Assembly: GCF_036320965.1 (NCBI RefSeq)
Contig: NC_092265.1
Coordinates: forward strand, 442,001 to 506,000
Source: Panulirus ornatus
Lineage: Eukaryota; Arthropoda; Malacostraca; Decapoda; Palinuridae
Direction of reading: 5' to 3'
DNA: 64,000 nt
The notes beneath the pieces were generated by a model. The model was not told the origin of the DNA, made no database searches, and worked only from the letters and a program-made list of their open reading frames with translations. A program made the translations under genes and the position numbers. Numbering within the stretch: position 1 is the first letter of the stretch; each line of letters begins with the position of its first letter. Positions 47,590 to 60,429 of the stretch are shown here, piece after piece.

Positions 47590-47935
47590 GTATGAGTGGC
47601 TAGTGGGTGGCAGGGTTCCTATGGAGTGGCTGGCCCGAGGTAGAGTTCCTAAGGACTGCCTGGTGGCTGGCAGGGTTCCCAGGGAGTAGCTGGTATGAGG
47701 CAGTTACCAAGGAGTGTCTTGTGTGAGGGACAGTTCACGTGGAGTTGCTGTTGTGAAGGAGAGTTCCTAGGGACTGCCTGGTGTGAATGAGAGTTTCCCA
47801 GGGGGTACTGGGTGTGAGAGTTCCCAGGGAATGCCTGATATGAAGGAAAGTTCGAAGGAAGTGTATGGTTTGCGAGGAAGTTCTCATGGAGTGGCTGATG
47901 TGAGGGAGAGTTCCCAGGGAGTGGCTGGGAACAGT
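47590..47935. repeat. Decayed minisatellite, unit about 27-33 bp
   Basis: The phrase GAGTTCCCAGGGAGTGGCTG, followed by GTGTGAGG, recurs about 11 times with many substitutions and length changes. It looks old compared with the near-perfect arrays elsewhere. Confidence 0.8.
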
Positions 47936-49254
47936 GAGCCAAGCCCCGAGCCGCCTCTCTCCTCACGTTTTTTGTGTACCTGATACTTGTTCTGGACAAG
48001 GCACTACCCCCCCCCCCCTTCCCCCATCCCCATCAGCCTAAAGGAGACAAACGACCCCCTCCTTCCCAGCCAACATGCGATTGCACTGCCGAATATCTGC
48101 GGTGAAACTCGCTGTTTATCACGTGCATCTGTACATGAACGAGGTGTCACCTGTATGATCACAGTTGCACATCAGAGAAGTGAAGGAGTTACTGAATATC
48201 TGGGAATAAACAAAGGCAATGTTTGGATGGGTCAGGAGGTGAGTGTACGATCCATAAGGCATGGAGGAAGTACAGGCAGCACTGGCACTGTAGTGTTCAC
48301 TGTTTCCCACTGACGTACAATGACTCACTGGGTGCTGGTCGGTCTTGCAGGAAGTAACATCGTACTGCTCCTGCTACAGGTCCCAGTCCACCAGTTGGTT
48401 CTCCTGCCTGCGTTAGTATCACACTGATGCATCTTGTCTCATATTTTGAGTAAGTATGAGTCTAAACAACACCACTGACAGTGATGATGGCCAGTGTGTC
48501 AAAAAGGTTCATCTGCGGAGCCTTGCCCTACCAGTAGTGTTCTAAATAATCTCTAACGATGAAGAAAGGAATGTCTGCCTAACGAGACCACCTTCAGCTA
48601 ACTAACTGTAAACTTAGTTTATAAAGTGAACACAGGAAGTCTGTTGTACAAGTCCCGGATCAAAGAGCGACGTAAACTTGTTGCCAGCGAGAGGGAGGGT
48701 TCAGGTGTAGTGTACACGCCCCTGCCAGTACTCCAGCTACCTCAGGAGTACCCGCCCCCTGCCCTTGAAGCAACCCATTAGGTTGTAGGCTGTTGACAGT
48801 AGCCGCCCAGAATGTTGCTACCGTCCTGACTGAGGAGCGTTACAGTGGTGCTTTGTGAGCCAGACAGGTTCTTCACCTACGCCAAAATTCGAATATATTT
48901 TCCCCCGTCTCTTCTTTTTTCACTTTCATTAACCTCTCTATATTTCAATTAAGGCCCGAGCTTTCTATGGACTGTTGTCCGTGACTGGAGCCTTGATGTG
49001 ACTAGACAGCAGTGGACGGGATGTGGCTAGACAGTAGCTGACAGTTGGCTGGGAGCTGAGGATTACGGGAGGGTGACAGACAGGCCCACCTCAACACCCG
49101 TCGAGATGCAGTGAGCCTTTTCACACACGCGGTTAGTATGACGTCACACATTTACATGCAGGGCTAGCGTGACGTCAGTCATCCGTCACTCACATACCGC
49201 CAGTCACCGGCGTGGTGTGGCGCGTCCTCAGGGATCATTCGTTAAACTTTTCTT
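47936..49254. other. No recognised gene
   Basis: It contains a C-run at about 48007-48018. An open frame at 47987-48313 (+) has no recognised domain. Confidence 0.4.
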
Positions 49255-49480
49255 TGAGTGTGTAGCATTATATGTGTAACATTATATGTGTAGCATTACA
49301 TGTATAGCATTACATGTGTAGCAGTATATGTGTAACATTATATGTGTAGCATTACATGTATAGCATTACATGTGTAGCATTATATGTGTAACATTATATG
49401 TGTAGCATTACATGTATAGCATTACATGTAACATTATATGTGTAGCATTACATGTATAGCATTATATGTGTAGCATTATA
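49255..49480. repeat. 14-bp minisatellite, about 16 copies
   Basis: The unit is TGTGTAGCATTATA with TGTAACATTATA and CATGTATAGCAT variants. The variants recur in a partly regular order, suggesting a longer higher-order unit. Confidence 0.92.
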
Positions 49481-52339
49481 TAGGGAATATTTCATTGATG
49501 GCAAGGTTGGAGAGCACATGGCTCGGGGTAAGTACATGAAAGTAGAGGAGTTTCAGTGTGCATTTAGTGATGTGATTCAGTCAGTCAGGTCCTTCCAATC
49601 TTATTGACATCAAAATTTGTCCAGTTGTCAAAGTAACGTCCTGACGCCGGACAAAATATTCGGCAATCGTATCCATATCGGGGGACAGAAAAACAGAATG
49701 TGAGAAGAAAGATGATGACATTATTCATGTATCGGTGGGCGTTTGTCAGATCTGTTTCTGAGTAGTAAAAATGGTTATGGGAAAAAGGGAAGACAAAACA
49801 AGCTATATTAGTCACTCTAAGTTTGAGTATAAAACGTTGCTTGAGTTCTGTCTGAAGTACTGAAGTTTAGTGTCCTCTGGTGTTCTTCATCCCTCATACC
49901 CTTCTTCCTCTCACCTCCTCCTCCCTCAGTCTTTGTTAGTCTTCCTCAGTCTCTCAGTCTCCCTCAGTTTCTCTGTCTCCTTCAGGAAGATGTTGGTTCG
50001 CTTATCTCGGTAGTCTGACGTAATCTCTTATCAGAAAATATTTTTTTTTAGTTTTTAAAATTTCGGCAATAATTCCTGGGAACATTACGATCAAAGTCTG
50101 CAGACGTCCACAACTGTTGTGTTCAACGTGGGACACAACAGCATGCAAACCTAAACATACATTATTGCCTTGAATTTGCGAAAACCATCCTCGACCATTT
50201 AATCTCGTATATTGTCCCATGATATTCTGGCTCGTAATGAAGAACTCCTCTGAATAATTTTGTACACAAATCATTTTGTTTCCAACATCAACATTTTACC
50301 CCAGACAGGGATCACTTGGATCGGCCATTACAAGAAAATAAAACTGGGTTACAAACTCACCATCAGTATTACGTATGGTAAACCTCTCCATACAAGAATG
50401 AAACCATGGTCAGCAGCCGGCCTGGTACAGAACCCGCCCAGCAATTTACTGAATTATGAAATGAATCCAAAATAACATCAACAGTTGACGGCATCGCAGA
50501 ACCTTCCTTGGAAAAATATCTTCGCTTACACCACATATCATGCTCCAATCTTGAGCGTCACTTGGGTCACTCTCCTTCCTCACTCCTCACCGACGGACTC
50601 TTGATATTCTTTAGTGATTTTGTTATTGATTTTTGTATACTTTTTCTAGTGCATATGTCCATGAGGTGATCAAGAGTGAAGATCATAGTGCTGCAAGTCA
50701 ATCTGTAGAGTTGCAGGATGACCCCCGCTAACATGGTGTCTACACATGATTCAACCACTTACTTCACTGACTTTATTCCACACATTAATACAATGTTGTA
50801 TCCGCTTCGATCTCTGCTGATTTCTTTTTCATCAAACCTATGATTTATATTCCTATCTGTTCCTCAAGTTCAGTATCACTAAGATGTTTCTTCTAACTGC
50901 GTTTTGAACTTTTCTCCACAGTGACAATGTAGTTTCTCTTTCTGTAGTGTTATCAAAAATTCATTATCTCTCCGGCCTTTGCATCGTCTGCAAGCTAGTG
51001 AGACGGTGGCCCACGCCCTGCTGCAGCACACACGTGACCACCGGAGCTGGGAACCCATCGCCCGCGACTCGTCTAGCTCTGATACATGTAGATCCAGTTC
51101 TTCCTGATTCCAGTACAATTGCTGCAGGAGAAGGGCAGCTTTAAACTTGGGCTGACAATAGATTGTGTACTATTGGTGCCTATGTTGTTAATAACTAAGC
51201 CACCAGAACACCTGGTGTAACGGTGCTACTTCCCAGGAGGGCGTGGTTAGTGGCTGCCACCGGTAATCAGTGGCTGCTATCGGTGGTCATTGGCTGCCAC
51301 CGATGGTTAGTGGCTGCCACTGGTAGTCTGACACCGATCTACCCTCAGAATCATCGATCAATGCTGCAGGACCTTCCCACCGTCTTGATAGACGGGGAAG
51401 ATTGTTGCTCCTGCGCTCGCTAAGATGTGGGTCACTACACAAGCGATAACGTACAAGTACAGACACTTATAGCAGCGTTTGTGGCCTCTATGAACGGCCA
51501 GGACAGCGTCACAACAACTAACTCTCCAAAATTGGTTCAGTAAACTACCAAAACATTCCAACAGAGTATGTCACGTGACCCACCCAGGATGACGGTGAGT
51601 GAGATGAGTATGGGTCAGCTGAGGGTGGTGGAGACCTGGTGGGTCGAGTGATGTTGAATGCGTTGTGTAATGCTACCCATCCTGTGGGAAGTTGTCAAAA
51701 AACATGCAAGAGGTCCTGGGTCTGGCCTTCTGTGACTGACATACGAGATACGTCACACAGTAAGTTAACAGTTTACAAAGGGTGAATAACATCGACAGGA
51801 TAACATGATAAGGTAAATACTAATAGATAAACTGTATACAACAAATAAGGTCAGTTAAGTACGTGAGGAAGAACATTGTTATGGATGAAACGTTTACACA
51901 CATCTTACAGTGTTGGGTAGGAATGATCTCAGTGTTGATTAACATTACAACAGTCAACTGTGTACATCATGACTCAGCTGCAAGAGCAACTGCTGGTAAA
52001 GTTGACATTTGTTCAGTTGGCTATCAATACGAGGGCAAACTGCCTCGCATGACGATCTATATAGCACAATCTGAGTCAGATGATAACATCTATTGATCCT
52101 GTTAGTAGAACATTTACTTATGGTTCTTCACTCATGATATAATCATGGTAGGTGCATCCGCTAGTGTTGATGAATGATTGGCTTAAGGCTACGGGTCGGA
52201 TGACCAACCCTCAGGGTCAGCCAGACTATTGCAACCAGAGTCACCTTACACCCATGCTGGGGCGCTAACCTGACACATGCATTATGACTCATTATGTTTC
52301 TCTCCACAGTATCCTGATACGTATCCTTTGACCATTTGT

Positions 52340-52342
<3 letters not shown>
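49481..52342. other. No recognised gene, 2.9 kb
   Basis: A decayed 21-bp repeat (GTTAGTGGCTGCCACCGGT) occurs about four times at 51240-51328. Small open frames have no recognised domain. Confidence 0.4.

Positions 52343-52412
<70 letters not shown>
52343..52412. repeat. (CT)n microsatellite
   Basis: About 35 CT units. Confidence 0.95.
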
Positions 52413-52415
<3 letters not shown>

Positions 52416-52790
52416 TCCTTGGTCTTTGGAACTCACACAAACTTCAGGGTGTCCCTGACCCACAGATTGTCCCAGCCCTCAGTGTCCCAGCCCTCAGAGT
52501 GCGTCAGCCAGAGCGGCTGTGTTAGTAACCCTTGCTGTGGTCAGGTTCCCACAGCGGTGCTGGTACCCACAGTTCGCCACGGTCTAGTGTCCTGGACGAT
52601 CCTACCAATAAACCCACAACACCGACTCTTCAGTGTTGCCCCTCCCCCGCCTCTCAGAGCACCAAGTATTTTCTTGTCTAACATAAAGTTGGAAGTGTTC
52701 CTTGTGACTGTGGTCACACTGTCGTTGCGGTTCGACTGTTTGTATGGCGTGAGTGGTAGGTGTGGCCTGACTGGTAGGTGTAATTTGACT

Positions 52791-52792
<2 letters not shown>
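52413..52792. other. No recognised gene
   Basis: An open frame crosses this stretch and the neighbouring (GT)n (52413-52874, +) but resembles no family. Confidence 0.4.

Positions 52793-52849
<57 letters not shown>
52793..52849. repeat. (GT)n microsatellite
   Basis: About 28 GT units. Confidence 0.95.
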
Positions 52850-52851
<2 letters not shown>

Positions 52852-53584
52852 CTAGACTTGTAAGTGTGGAGTGACTGGAACGTGTGGCCTGACACGTGTA
52901 TGCGGCCAGATTAGACAGATATCAACACTCGTACCACTGATGTGTGTATCATCATGTCAGATGATCCAAGCAGTGTAACCTGTGTCCACGTGGACACTGG
53001 TCAACGTCCCACAGTGACGAGCACAGCAGAGATTGTTACCGTTGACTACAGTGCCAGACCAGATGGTTGGGTGCGCGGACGTCTGAGAGATCAGGTTAGG
53101 CAGACCATGTTGTTGCTGCTGCTATTTGTTGGTCCAACTTGTTCGTGCGGGCCTGGCTGGAGGATGTGTTGCAGTCGAGTAGTTAGATTCTCGAGCTCTA
53201 CACCCTAGAGTCCTTAGGCCCCTCCTAGCACCCCCCGTATCTGAAACTAGGAGCCCAGATGTTACCCAGTACCAACAATCAGGTTTAACATTATTTGTAC
53301 AGATCTTGTCTTAATTGCTATATATCAGTCAGCAGCCACTGTATCATAGTTCATGCTGACCCCCTCGCTACTCTCCCGCCTTCAGTTTTCTTCTGAATGT
53401 TATGAGTGATCCTCACCAGCCAGCCATACTGGACCAGTTCCATTACCCATCCCTCCCTCCTCATAACCCCCATTAGCCACACTGATCATCCACACCATTC
53501 ACGCTGGTAACCCTTGTCATCTTTATGACCTGCAGTCCCCACCCTGGATCAACCCACCACTGTGTTGGAGATGTACCATCAGTG
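52850..53584. other. No recognised gene
   Basis: Unique sequence without identifiable features. Confidence 0.4.
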
Positions 53585-53965
53585 GTGACTGGTGGCTTTG
53601 TCCTGATGGTGACTGATGGTTCTGTCCTGATGGTGACTGATGGTTCTGTCCTGATGGTGACTGATGGTTCTGTCCTGATGGTGACTGATAGTTCTGTCCT
53701 GATGGTGACTGATGGTTCTGTCCTGATGGTGACTGATGGTTCTGTCCTGATGGTGACTGATGGTTCTGTCCTGATGGTGACTGATAGTTCTGTCCTGATG
53801 GTGACTGATAGTTCTGTCCTGATGGTGACTGATAGTTCTGTCCTGATGGTGACTGATGGTTCTGTCCTGATGGTGACTGATAGTTCTGTCCTGATGGTGA
53901 CTGATGGTTCTGTCCTGATGGTGACTGATGGTTCTGTCCTGATGGTGACTGATGGTTCTGTCTCG
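53585..53965. repeat. 24-bp minisatellite, about 16 copies
   Basis: The unit is CTGATGGTTCTGTCCTGATG plus GTGA, with a GATAGTTCTG variant clustered in the middle. The 24-bp length keeps frames open on both strands. Confidence 0.96.
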
Positions 53966-54014
53966 TATCTTCAGTAGTGCTGAGAGAACAATGTCTCTAG
54001 GCATAAAAGTTGGA

Positions 54015-54160
54015 GTATGGGGATATGGGGGCTGACTGTATATCCGAGGATATGGGGGCTGACTGTATATCCGGGGATATGGGGGCTGACTGTATATCCG
54101 GGGATATGGGGGCTGACTGTATATCCGAGGATATGGGGGCTGACTGTATATCCGGGGGTA
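54015..54160. repeat. 27-bp minisatellite, 5 copies
   Basis: The unit is GATATGGGGGCTGACTGTAT then ATCCGAG or ATCCGGG. Confidence 0.95.
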
Positions 54161-57100
54161 TGAGGGAATACTTCGCGTGCGGGAGGAGGGGAGACTTGCT
54201 GGCAGTCTTGCACCTTCAGCGAACATATCATGAAAGTTGTAGGTCTACTTCGCTTCATTTCTACCAGTTAGGATAAATAATGTTTCGCATTTCTCGAGCA
54301 CTGTTACATTCCTGGATGATGATATTTGTATCAGGAATATTTAACAAAATGACAATATCATGTTACCGTCAGGTCGAGGGTTTGGGTAATCCTCAGATAA
54401 CTCGGCTAAATCGGTAATTATAGAACTTAGTAACAGGGTCAAGCGAGGTCAGTAGGGTCCTGGTCATTTCCTGTCGTCGCCAGTGGATCAGGTATTGTCT
54501 TTACCAAGTGACATTAGACATAATGACCAAGATGTGGGCGAACCTTCTCTGGGGTGGGTTAGTCAGCCATAATATGGCCGCTCAGACCTGCGTCGTCTTA
54601 ATGTTTTCTCTTCAAGTTGTTCCCAGCCAGGATGACCTGTGGTCGGGTGGCCAACTGCCGGTCAGGTGGTTCCTGGCCGGTTGATCATCAAGCCAACACA
54701 ACAATGGATGGTTTTCATATTTGTGAAGTGTGAGCGTCAGGCAAAGGTCATCACGCACAAACACATCAAATGAACTCCGAAATAACGTGACCGTCGAGGG
54801 CGAGGACAGAGGCCTGGATGAACGGCATCCTCCTCCTCCTCCTGAGGTCTTCCTAAAACCTTTCACTATACTGACAAGTTTAAGGTCAACCTTCAGATAT
54901 CGGCCGCGCCATGGGGTGGCCCGATCGTCTAACCCTCCAACATCTTGTGTTTTAACCATTAGACCGGCAAGTGTTACGTGCCTCACCCCAACACTTACAT
55001 CTTGCTACTCACGTACTAGTGTGTGTGTGTGTGTGTGTGAGTCAACAGCTTCTCCTGAAGGAGACCTTGTGCTGGACGCCAACACAGAGGTGAAGAATCT
55101 GAAAGAAACAAAACTCAGCAGTCTCTGCCTCCGTGACCTGACCTTACTTGACCTGACCATGAAGGTGGGCCATCGCCTTAGGCAGCCTGGGACAGGTCAT
55201 TCAAAATCAGGGATGTGAATGGAATTCAGATTCTTTTATGAATCTAAATTCCATTAGTTAGTTTGTGGGAAGACTTTTAGATTTATATATTCGAATGATG
55301 ATGTTCTCTCGGTCTGTAGTTTGTTCGTGTCTTTGTATTGTTTACAGACAGCATGATAGCTTCTGGAGCATTTTTTGTTGTTTCTTAGGTTCTTAAGGTC
55401 AATTTAATCTGCTGGGGTGACCTGGAGTTGGGCTGTGTTGTGCTATGGTCAACTTCATCTCTCCTTACCCCTCTACGTCTCTGGCAATTTTCATGGACTA
55501 AGGTCTGGTCTTGGTGACGACTTTGGTCCGTGACTGGAGCCTTGGACATGACCAGTCGGTCAGTCAGTCAGGAGGCTGATCATCTTCACTGTCCTTAGTT
55601 TTTGTTTTAAGAACTGGAGTTATGTTGTATACTGCGGCAACTCTGTTATCAAATTATTTTCTGTGTTGGTAATGTTATTACGACAACCACGTAACTCTTT
55701 ACATGTTACCGTCAGTATCACTATGTATCCTGTAATTACCTGAGTTAAATACACCTTTAACCTCCCCCGGACCACTCGAACCCGTTTCTCAACTGCCTTT
55801 GATACTGTCAGCGTCATTATAACCTGTTCATTATGTATTGATGATCTGTTATAACCAAGATTCTTTGATCCTCTGTATATTGTGCACCTAATGTGACGTG
55901 TCTTCACTCCCACTATAATGTTTGCACTTGTACCAGAGTCCTGACACATTATGTATGTATGGCTAGCGGTGTTAACGAGCTTTGTAGCACACAATTGTCA
56001 TTAATACCATTCCTCCCTCTCTGATGGGACAAGAACCCTTCTGGTCCATGGTGCTGGTGGTGGTGTGTGGTGGTAATGATGGTGCTGGAGGTGGTGCTGG
56101 TGATAGTGGTGGCGGGTGGGCTGGGAGGTGAGCGTGGTGCTGCATTATCGGCCCACCAGTGTGTGGAGTGCGAGGGGAGGAAGCACCGGCCGTTGCTGGG
56201 AGAGGGGGGGGGGGGGTCAGAGTTCATTAGCCTGAGGCAGCGTGACCATCGCTGAGTCGTTCATGGATCGCTTCTGGTGGGGCAGAGGGCTGCGGGCTGG
56301 GGAAGGGAACGATGATGACGGAGCTGTAAGCTGCAACAGGGAGAAGTGGAAGGTTTAGCATCGGCTGCAGCAAAGGGCAGGAAGTAATGACTTGGGCTCG
56401 TCAAACATCCGAGCTGTCATAGATGGATGGGTGCAGGGAGAGAAGGACTGAGTGGGAGAAGGATGGGTGTACACCGGAAGAATAAAGAACAGCAAACCTG
56501 ATGTTGTATGAAGTGGTCTTATGTGGTTATTTATGTAGAGACAAGATAGTGCAGCAGTAGGTTCCCACACCCCACCCCTAGCAGGTAGTTAAGAAAAAGT
56601 TGAAGGACGTTTCTGTATGAGGACAGTACACTGCCCTGGTATCCTTAAAGGGAAGAGCAAATGGGAAAAGTTCTTTACTGGAGCTGCGGCTGGCTCAACC
56701 CTGAAACATAACATAAAAAGAGTCATACAGTTTATAATGAACCTTAAGGTTTTCCTCATAAGAACAGCTTGTTGACTAATGGCAGATAACAATTAGATAC
56801 TCGTTTATTTTGATGTAGAGTTGATAGTCTTAGGATGTCTCACAAGGTAGGACAGTGTACTCCAGTATTCTGATAAAGCTTTTACCCACGTTGTTCTAAC
56901 TTCTCCTTCCTTATAATTTCCTATCATTACTTCTGGTCCTTGAATCTCTGTTTATTGCGTAGTTTGCAGTTTTGTTGTATTTGTTTTTGCCATGTTGGAT
57001 GACCAGGCAAGTGACGCGCAGTTTAGATTGACAAATCAATCTTTTGTGAAGGATTCTCAGGAATAATAATCTTTCTTGTCCAAATTTGATACCAGTTAGT

Positions 57101-58744
57101 GGTTGAAAGACATTTGGTTTTTCTGTTTCTTTTGTGTTGTTTGTGGTGTAGGGCATGAAGATCATGTGTGTCGTATGTGATGCCCAGAACAGTTGGAGTT
57201 TTGTTGAGTGGTAAAGATTACGTGAGGCTGGGTGGAAGGAGGGAGGCAGTGCGTGAGGCGGGAGAGGGAGGACAGGGTCAGATGGATATCGTGAGGCAGG
57301 AGCTCGACCCTCTATTGATTATTCATAACAACCTGATGGACATAGATCTATGATAGTTATGGAAACGGTGTGAAAATGTCTAGTTTAGTGATTGCAAAAA
57401 GAGTAATGTTGCTGGGATTCCAAAACCACAAAATTGATAGCAAGATTCCTTCAATCCTGCAAGTGACGGCCAACACCCTCCTGTCCTGTCTCTCAGCCCG
57501 TCCCACTCCGTCTAACAACTGCCACAACTACTATCTAATGCTCTCCCTGTGACGTCCTCCGCTTTACTCACACCGACACGTTCCATGCATCTCCTCCTCC
57601 TGCTGGACCAACCTACCCGCAGATTCCGCTTGGAGCGTTGTGTAGTCATGTCTCTCAACCCATCCAAGGTCCTCCTACGTGGTCCCCATGCCCACACTAC
57701 CATCCTCCCCACAGATGCCGCCCACCTAGAAAACCGCCGTTTGATAGGTTCCCGCCCCAACCGGCCGGCCCGCCAGTCACGCAACACCGCCCGCCCTCAC
57801 CCTGGCCTGTGTTTACATCTGCCGCCATTGTAGCCCTCACCGGACACTGATGGTTCCTGCTGCCCCCTGTTATGATGAGTTATGGCTGGTGTGCTCTTGT
57901 CATGAGATACATGTGATAATCTATATTAGTTTCTGTATTGTGATATTAGAGACATGTTACACATCGTGGGTGGGTTATTAAAGGAGGGTTAGGATACATG
58001 ATGTTCCATCTCGCACGTTGTTAACTGCCTTTGTTTACATCCTTTGTCGCTCCCAGAGGGTAGTCGTGATGTTAACAATATAGAACTCGTACTTTATCCA
58101 TAACCAGTCCACAACCGTTGTTTTGTATGTTGTAAAAGTCGTCATGATTATTGTACCTTGAGTCGTAAGATGAAAGTAATTCGTGTAACCAACTTGTAAA
58201 TCCTTCCTCAGCCCCTCACAGAACCAACCTTCCTGACCTGACCTGACTGAGCCCTCACCGTAACCCCACTGAACCGTTGATTGACTATGATGACGTCACT
58301 GAGGTATTTATCAGGTAGTAGTGATCACATATAGGTAGAACAATATTGGTTACACTGAAGTGAATGCTTGGTTCCTTTTTATGTCAAAACTGAGTTTTCA
58401 CATGACTGAATAAATTGAGCTGTTGTGGTCAGTACTACTTACCACCTGTCTTGCATGGCAAGTTGTACCGCTTCACCGATTCGTCTCAGCTTCGTCTTGC
58501 CATCTCTTCAGTCTCCCTCCATCCGTCCCTCACCACAAATATACGCCAGATATTTCACAGACTTAAAAAAAAAAGAAAGATTCGAGGCTTCATTTCACCA
58601 TTACTTCAGAATTATACAGCGAATGACAAGTGATGATCTAGGAGTACAACTATATCTAAACTGGCAAATTTAGAAATATTTACTTAAGTCCAGACCAAGA
58701 GCTTGAGTTCTGTGTTGTTTCCACTTAATTTCATTCAACAATGG
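54161..58744. other. No recognised gene, 4.6 kb
   Basis: The longest stretch without a repeat array. It holds a short (GT)n at about 55018-55039 and a G-run at about 56206-56216. The phrase TCCGTGACTGGAGCCTT at about 55530 also occurs at about 48980. Open frames at 54730-55218 (+), 55620-55994 (-), 56911-57165 (-) and 57549-57850 (+) have no recognised domain. Confidence 0.4.
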
Positions 58745-60245
58745 CCCCATTGCCCTCCCAACACAGCCATGAGAGAGGGCGCCGTCACGTCCCCAACACA
58801 GCCATGAGAGAGGGACCCGTCACGTCCCCAACACAGCCATGAGAGAGGGCGCCGTCACGCCCCAATACAGCCATGAGAGAGGGACCCGTCACGTCCCCAA
58901 CACAGCCATGAGAGAGGGCCCCGTCACGTCCCAACACAGCCATGAGAGAGGGACCCGTCACGTCCCCAACACAGCCATGAGAGAGGGCCCCGTCATGCCC
59001 CCAACACAGCCATGAGAGAGGGCGCCGTCACGTCCCAACACAGCCATGAGAGAGGGACCCGTCATGCCCCCAACACAGCCATGAGAGAGGGACCCGTCAT
59101 GCCCCCAACACAGCTATGAGAGAGGGACCCGTCACGTCCCAACACAGCCATGAGAGAGGGACCCGTCACGTCCCCAACACAGCTATGAGAGAGGGACCCG
59201 TCACGTCCCCAACACAGCCATGAGAGAGGGCGCCGTCATGCCCCCAACACAGCTATGAGAGAGGGCCCCGTCACGTCCCCAACACAGCCATGAGAGAGGG
59301 CGCCGTCACGTCCCCAACACAGCCATGAGAGAGGGACCCGTCACGTCCCCAACACAGCCATGAGAGAGGGACCCGTCACGTCCCCAACACAGCCATGAGA
59401 GAGGGACCCGTCACGTCCCCAACACAGCCATGAGAGAGGGACCCGTCACGTCCCCAACACAGCCATGAGAGAGGGACCCGTCACGTCCCCAACACAGCCA
59501 TGAGAGAGGGACCCGTCACGTCCCCAACACAGCCATGAGAGAGGGACCCGTCACGTCCCCAACACAGCCATGATAGAGGGACCCGTCGCGTCCCCAACAC
59601 AGCCATGAGAGAGGGCTCTGTCACGCCCCCAACACAGCTATGAGAGAGGGCCTCGTCACGCCCCAACACAGCCATGAGAGAGAGCCTCGTCACACCCCCA
59701 ACACAGCTATGAGAGAGGGCCTCGTCACGCCCCAACACAGCCATGAGAGAGGGCCTCGTCACGCCCCAACACAGCCATGAAAGATGGCCTCGTCACTCCC
59801 CAACACAGCCATGAGAGAGGGATCCGTCACGCCCCAACACAGCTATGAGAGAGGGCCTCGTCACGCCCCAACACAGCCATGAGAGAGGGCCTCGTCACGC
59901 CCCAACACAGCTATGAGAGAGGGCCTCGTCACGCCCCAACACAGCCATGAGAGAGGGCCTCGTCACGCCCCCAACACAGCTATGAGAGAGGGCTCCGTCA
60001 CGCCCCGAACACAGCTATGAGAGAGGGCCTCGTCACGCCCCAACACAGCCATGAGAGAGGGCCTCGTCACGCCCCCAACACAGCTATGAGAGAGGGCCTC
60101 GTCACGCCCCAACACAGCCATGAGAGAGGGCCTCGTCACGCCCCAACACAGCCATGAGAGAGGGCCTCGTCACGCCCCAACACAGCCATGAGAGAGGGCC
60201 TCGTCACGCCCCAACACAGCCATGAGAGAGGGATCCGTCACGCCC
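58745..60245. repeat. 34/35-bp minisatellite, 1.5 kb, about 43 copies
   Basis: The core is CAACACAGCCATGAGAGAGG followed by a variable GACCCGTCACGTCCC-type segment. Variants GACCC, GCGCC and GCCCC dominate up to about 59600; after that GCCTCGTCACGCCCC dominates. CAGCTATGAG copies are scattered throughout. Confidence 0.97.
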
Positions 60246-60429
60246 CCAGTGTTATAGTAAGTGAGGACAACATTAAGTGACGAACCTCTATAGTAGTATG
60301 TAACTAACTTCCATAGCAGTAAGCAAGGAACTGGAACCATAAGTTGCAGTTTAACTTGGTTAAGCAGTAATATATTGTTATATAAATGATGCATCGTTAT
60401 TACTCTGTGATCGATATTTCGAATAGTAC

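Noticed and set aside
53525..54276. Repeat-protein-like frames on both strands
   Set aside because: They are translations of the 24-bp and 27-bp minisatellites.
54930..55000. A-box-like GGTCTAATGGTTAA on the minus strand
   Set aside because: No matching B box at tRNA spacing and no foldable cloverleaf by eye.
57512..57850. Overlapping Arg- and Pro-rich frames on both strands
   Set aside because: They mirror each other in GC-rich DNA, which is typical of non-coding open frames.
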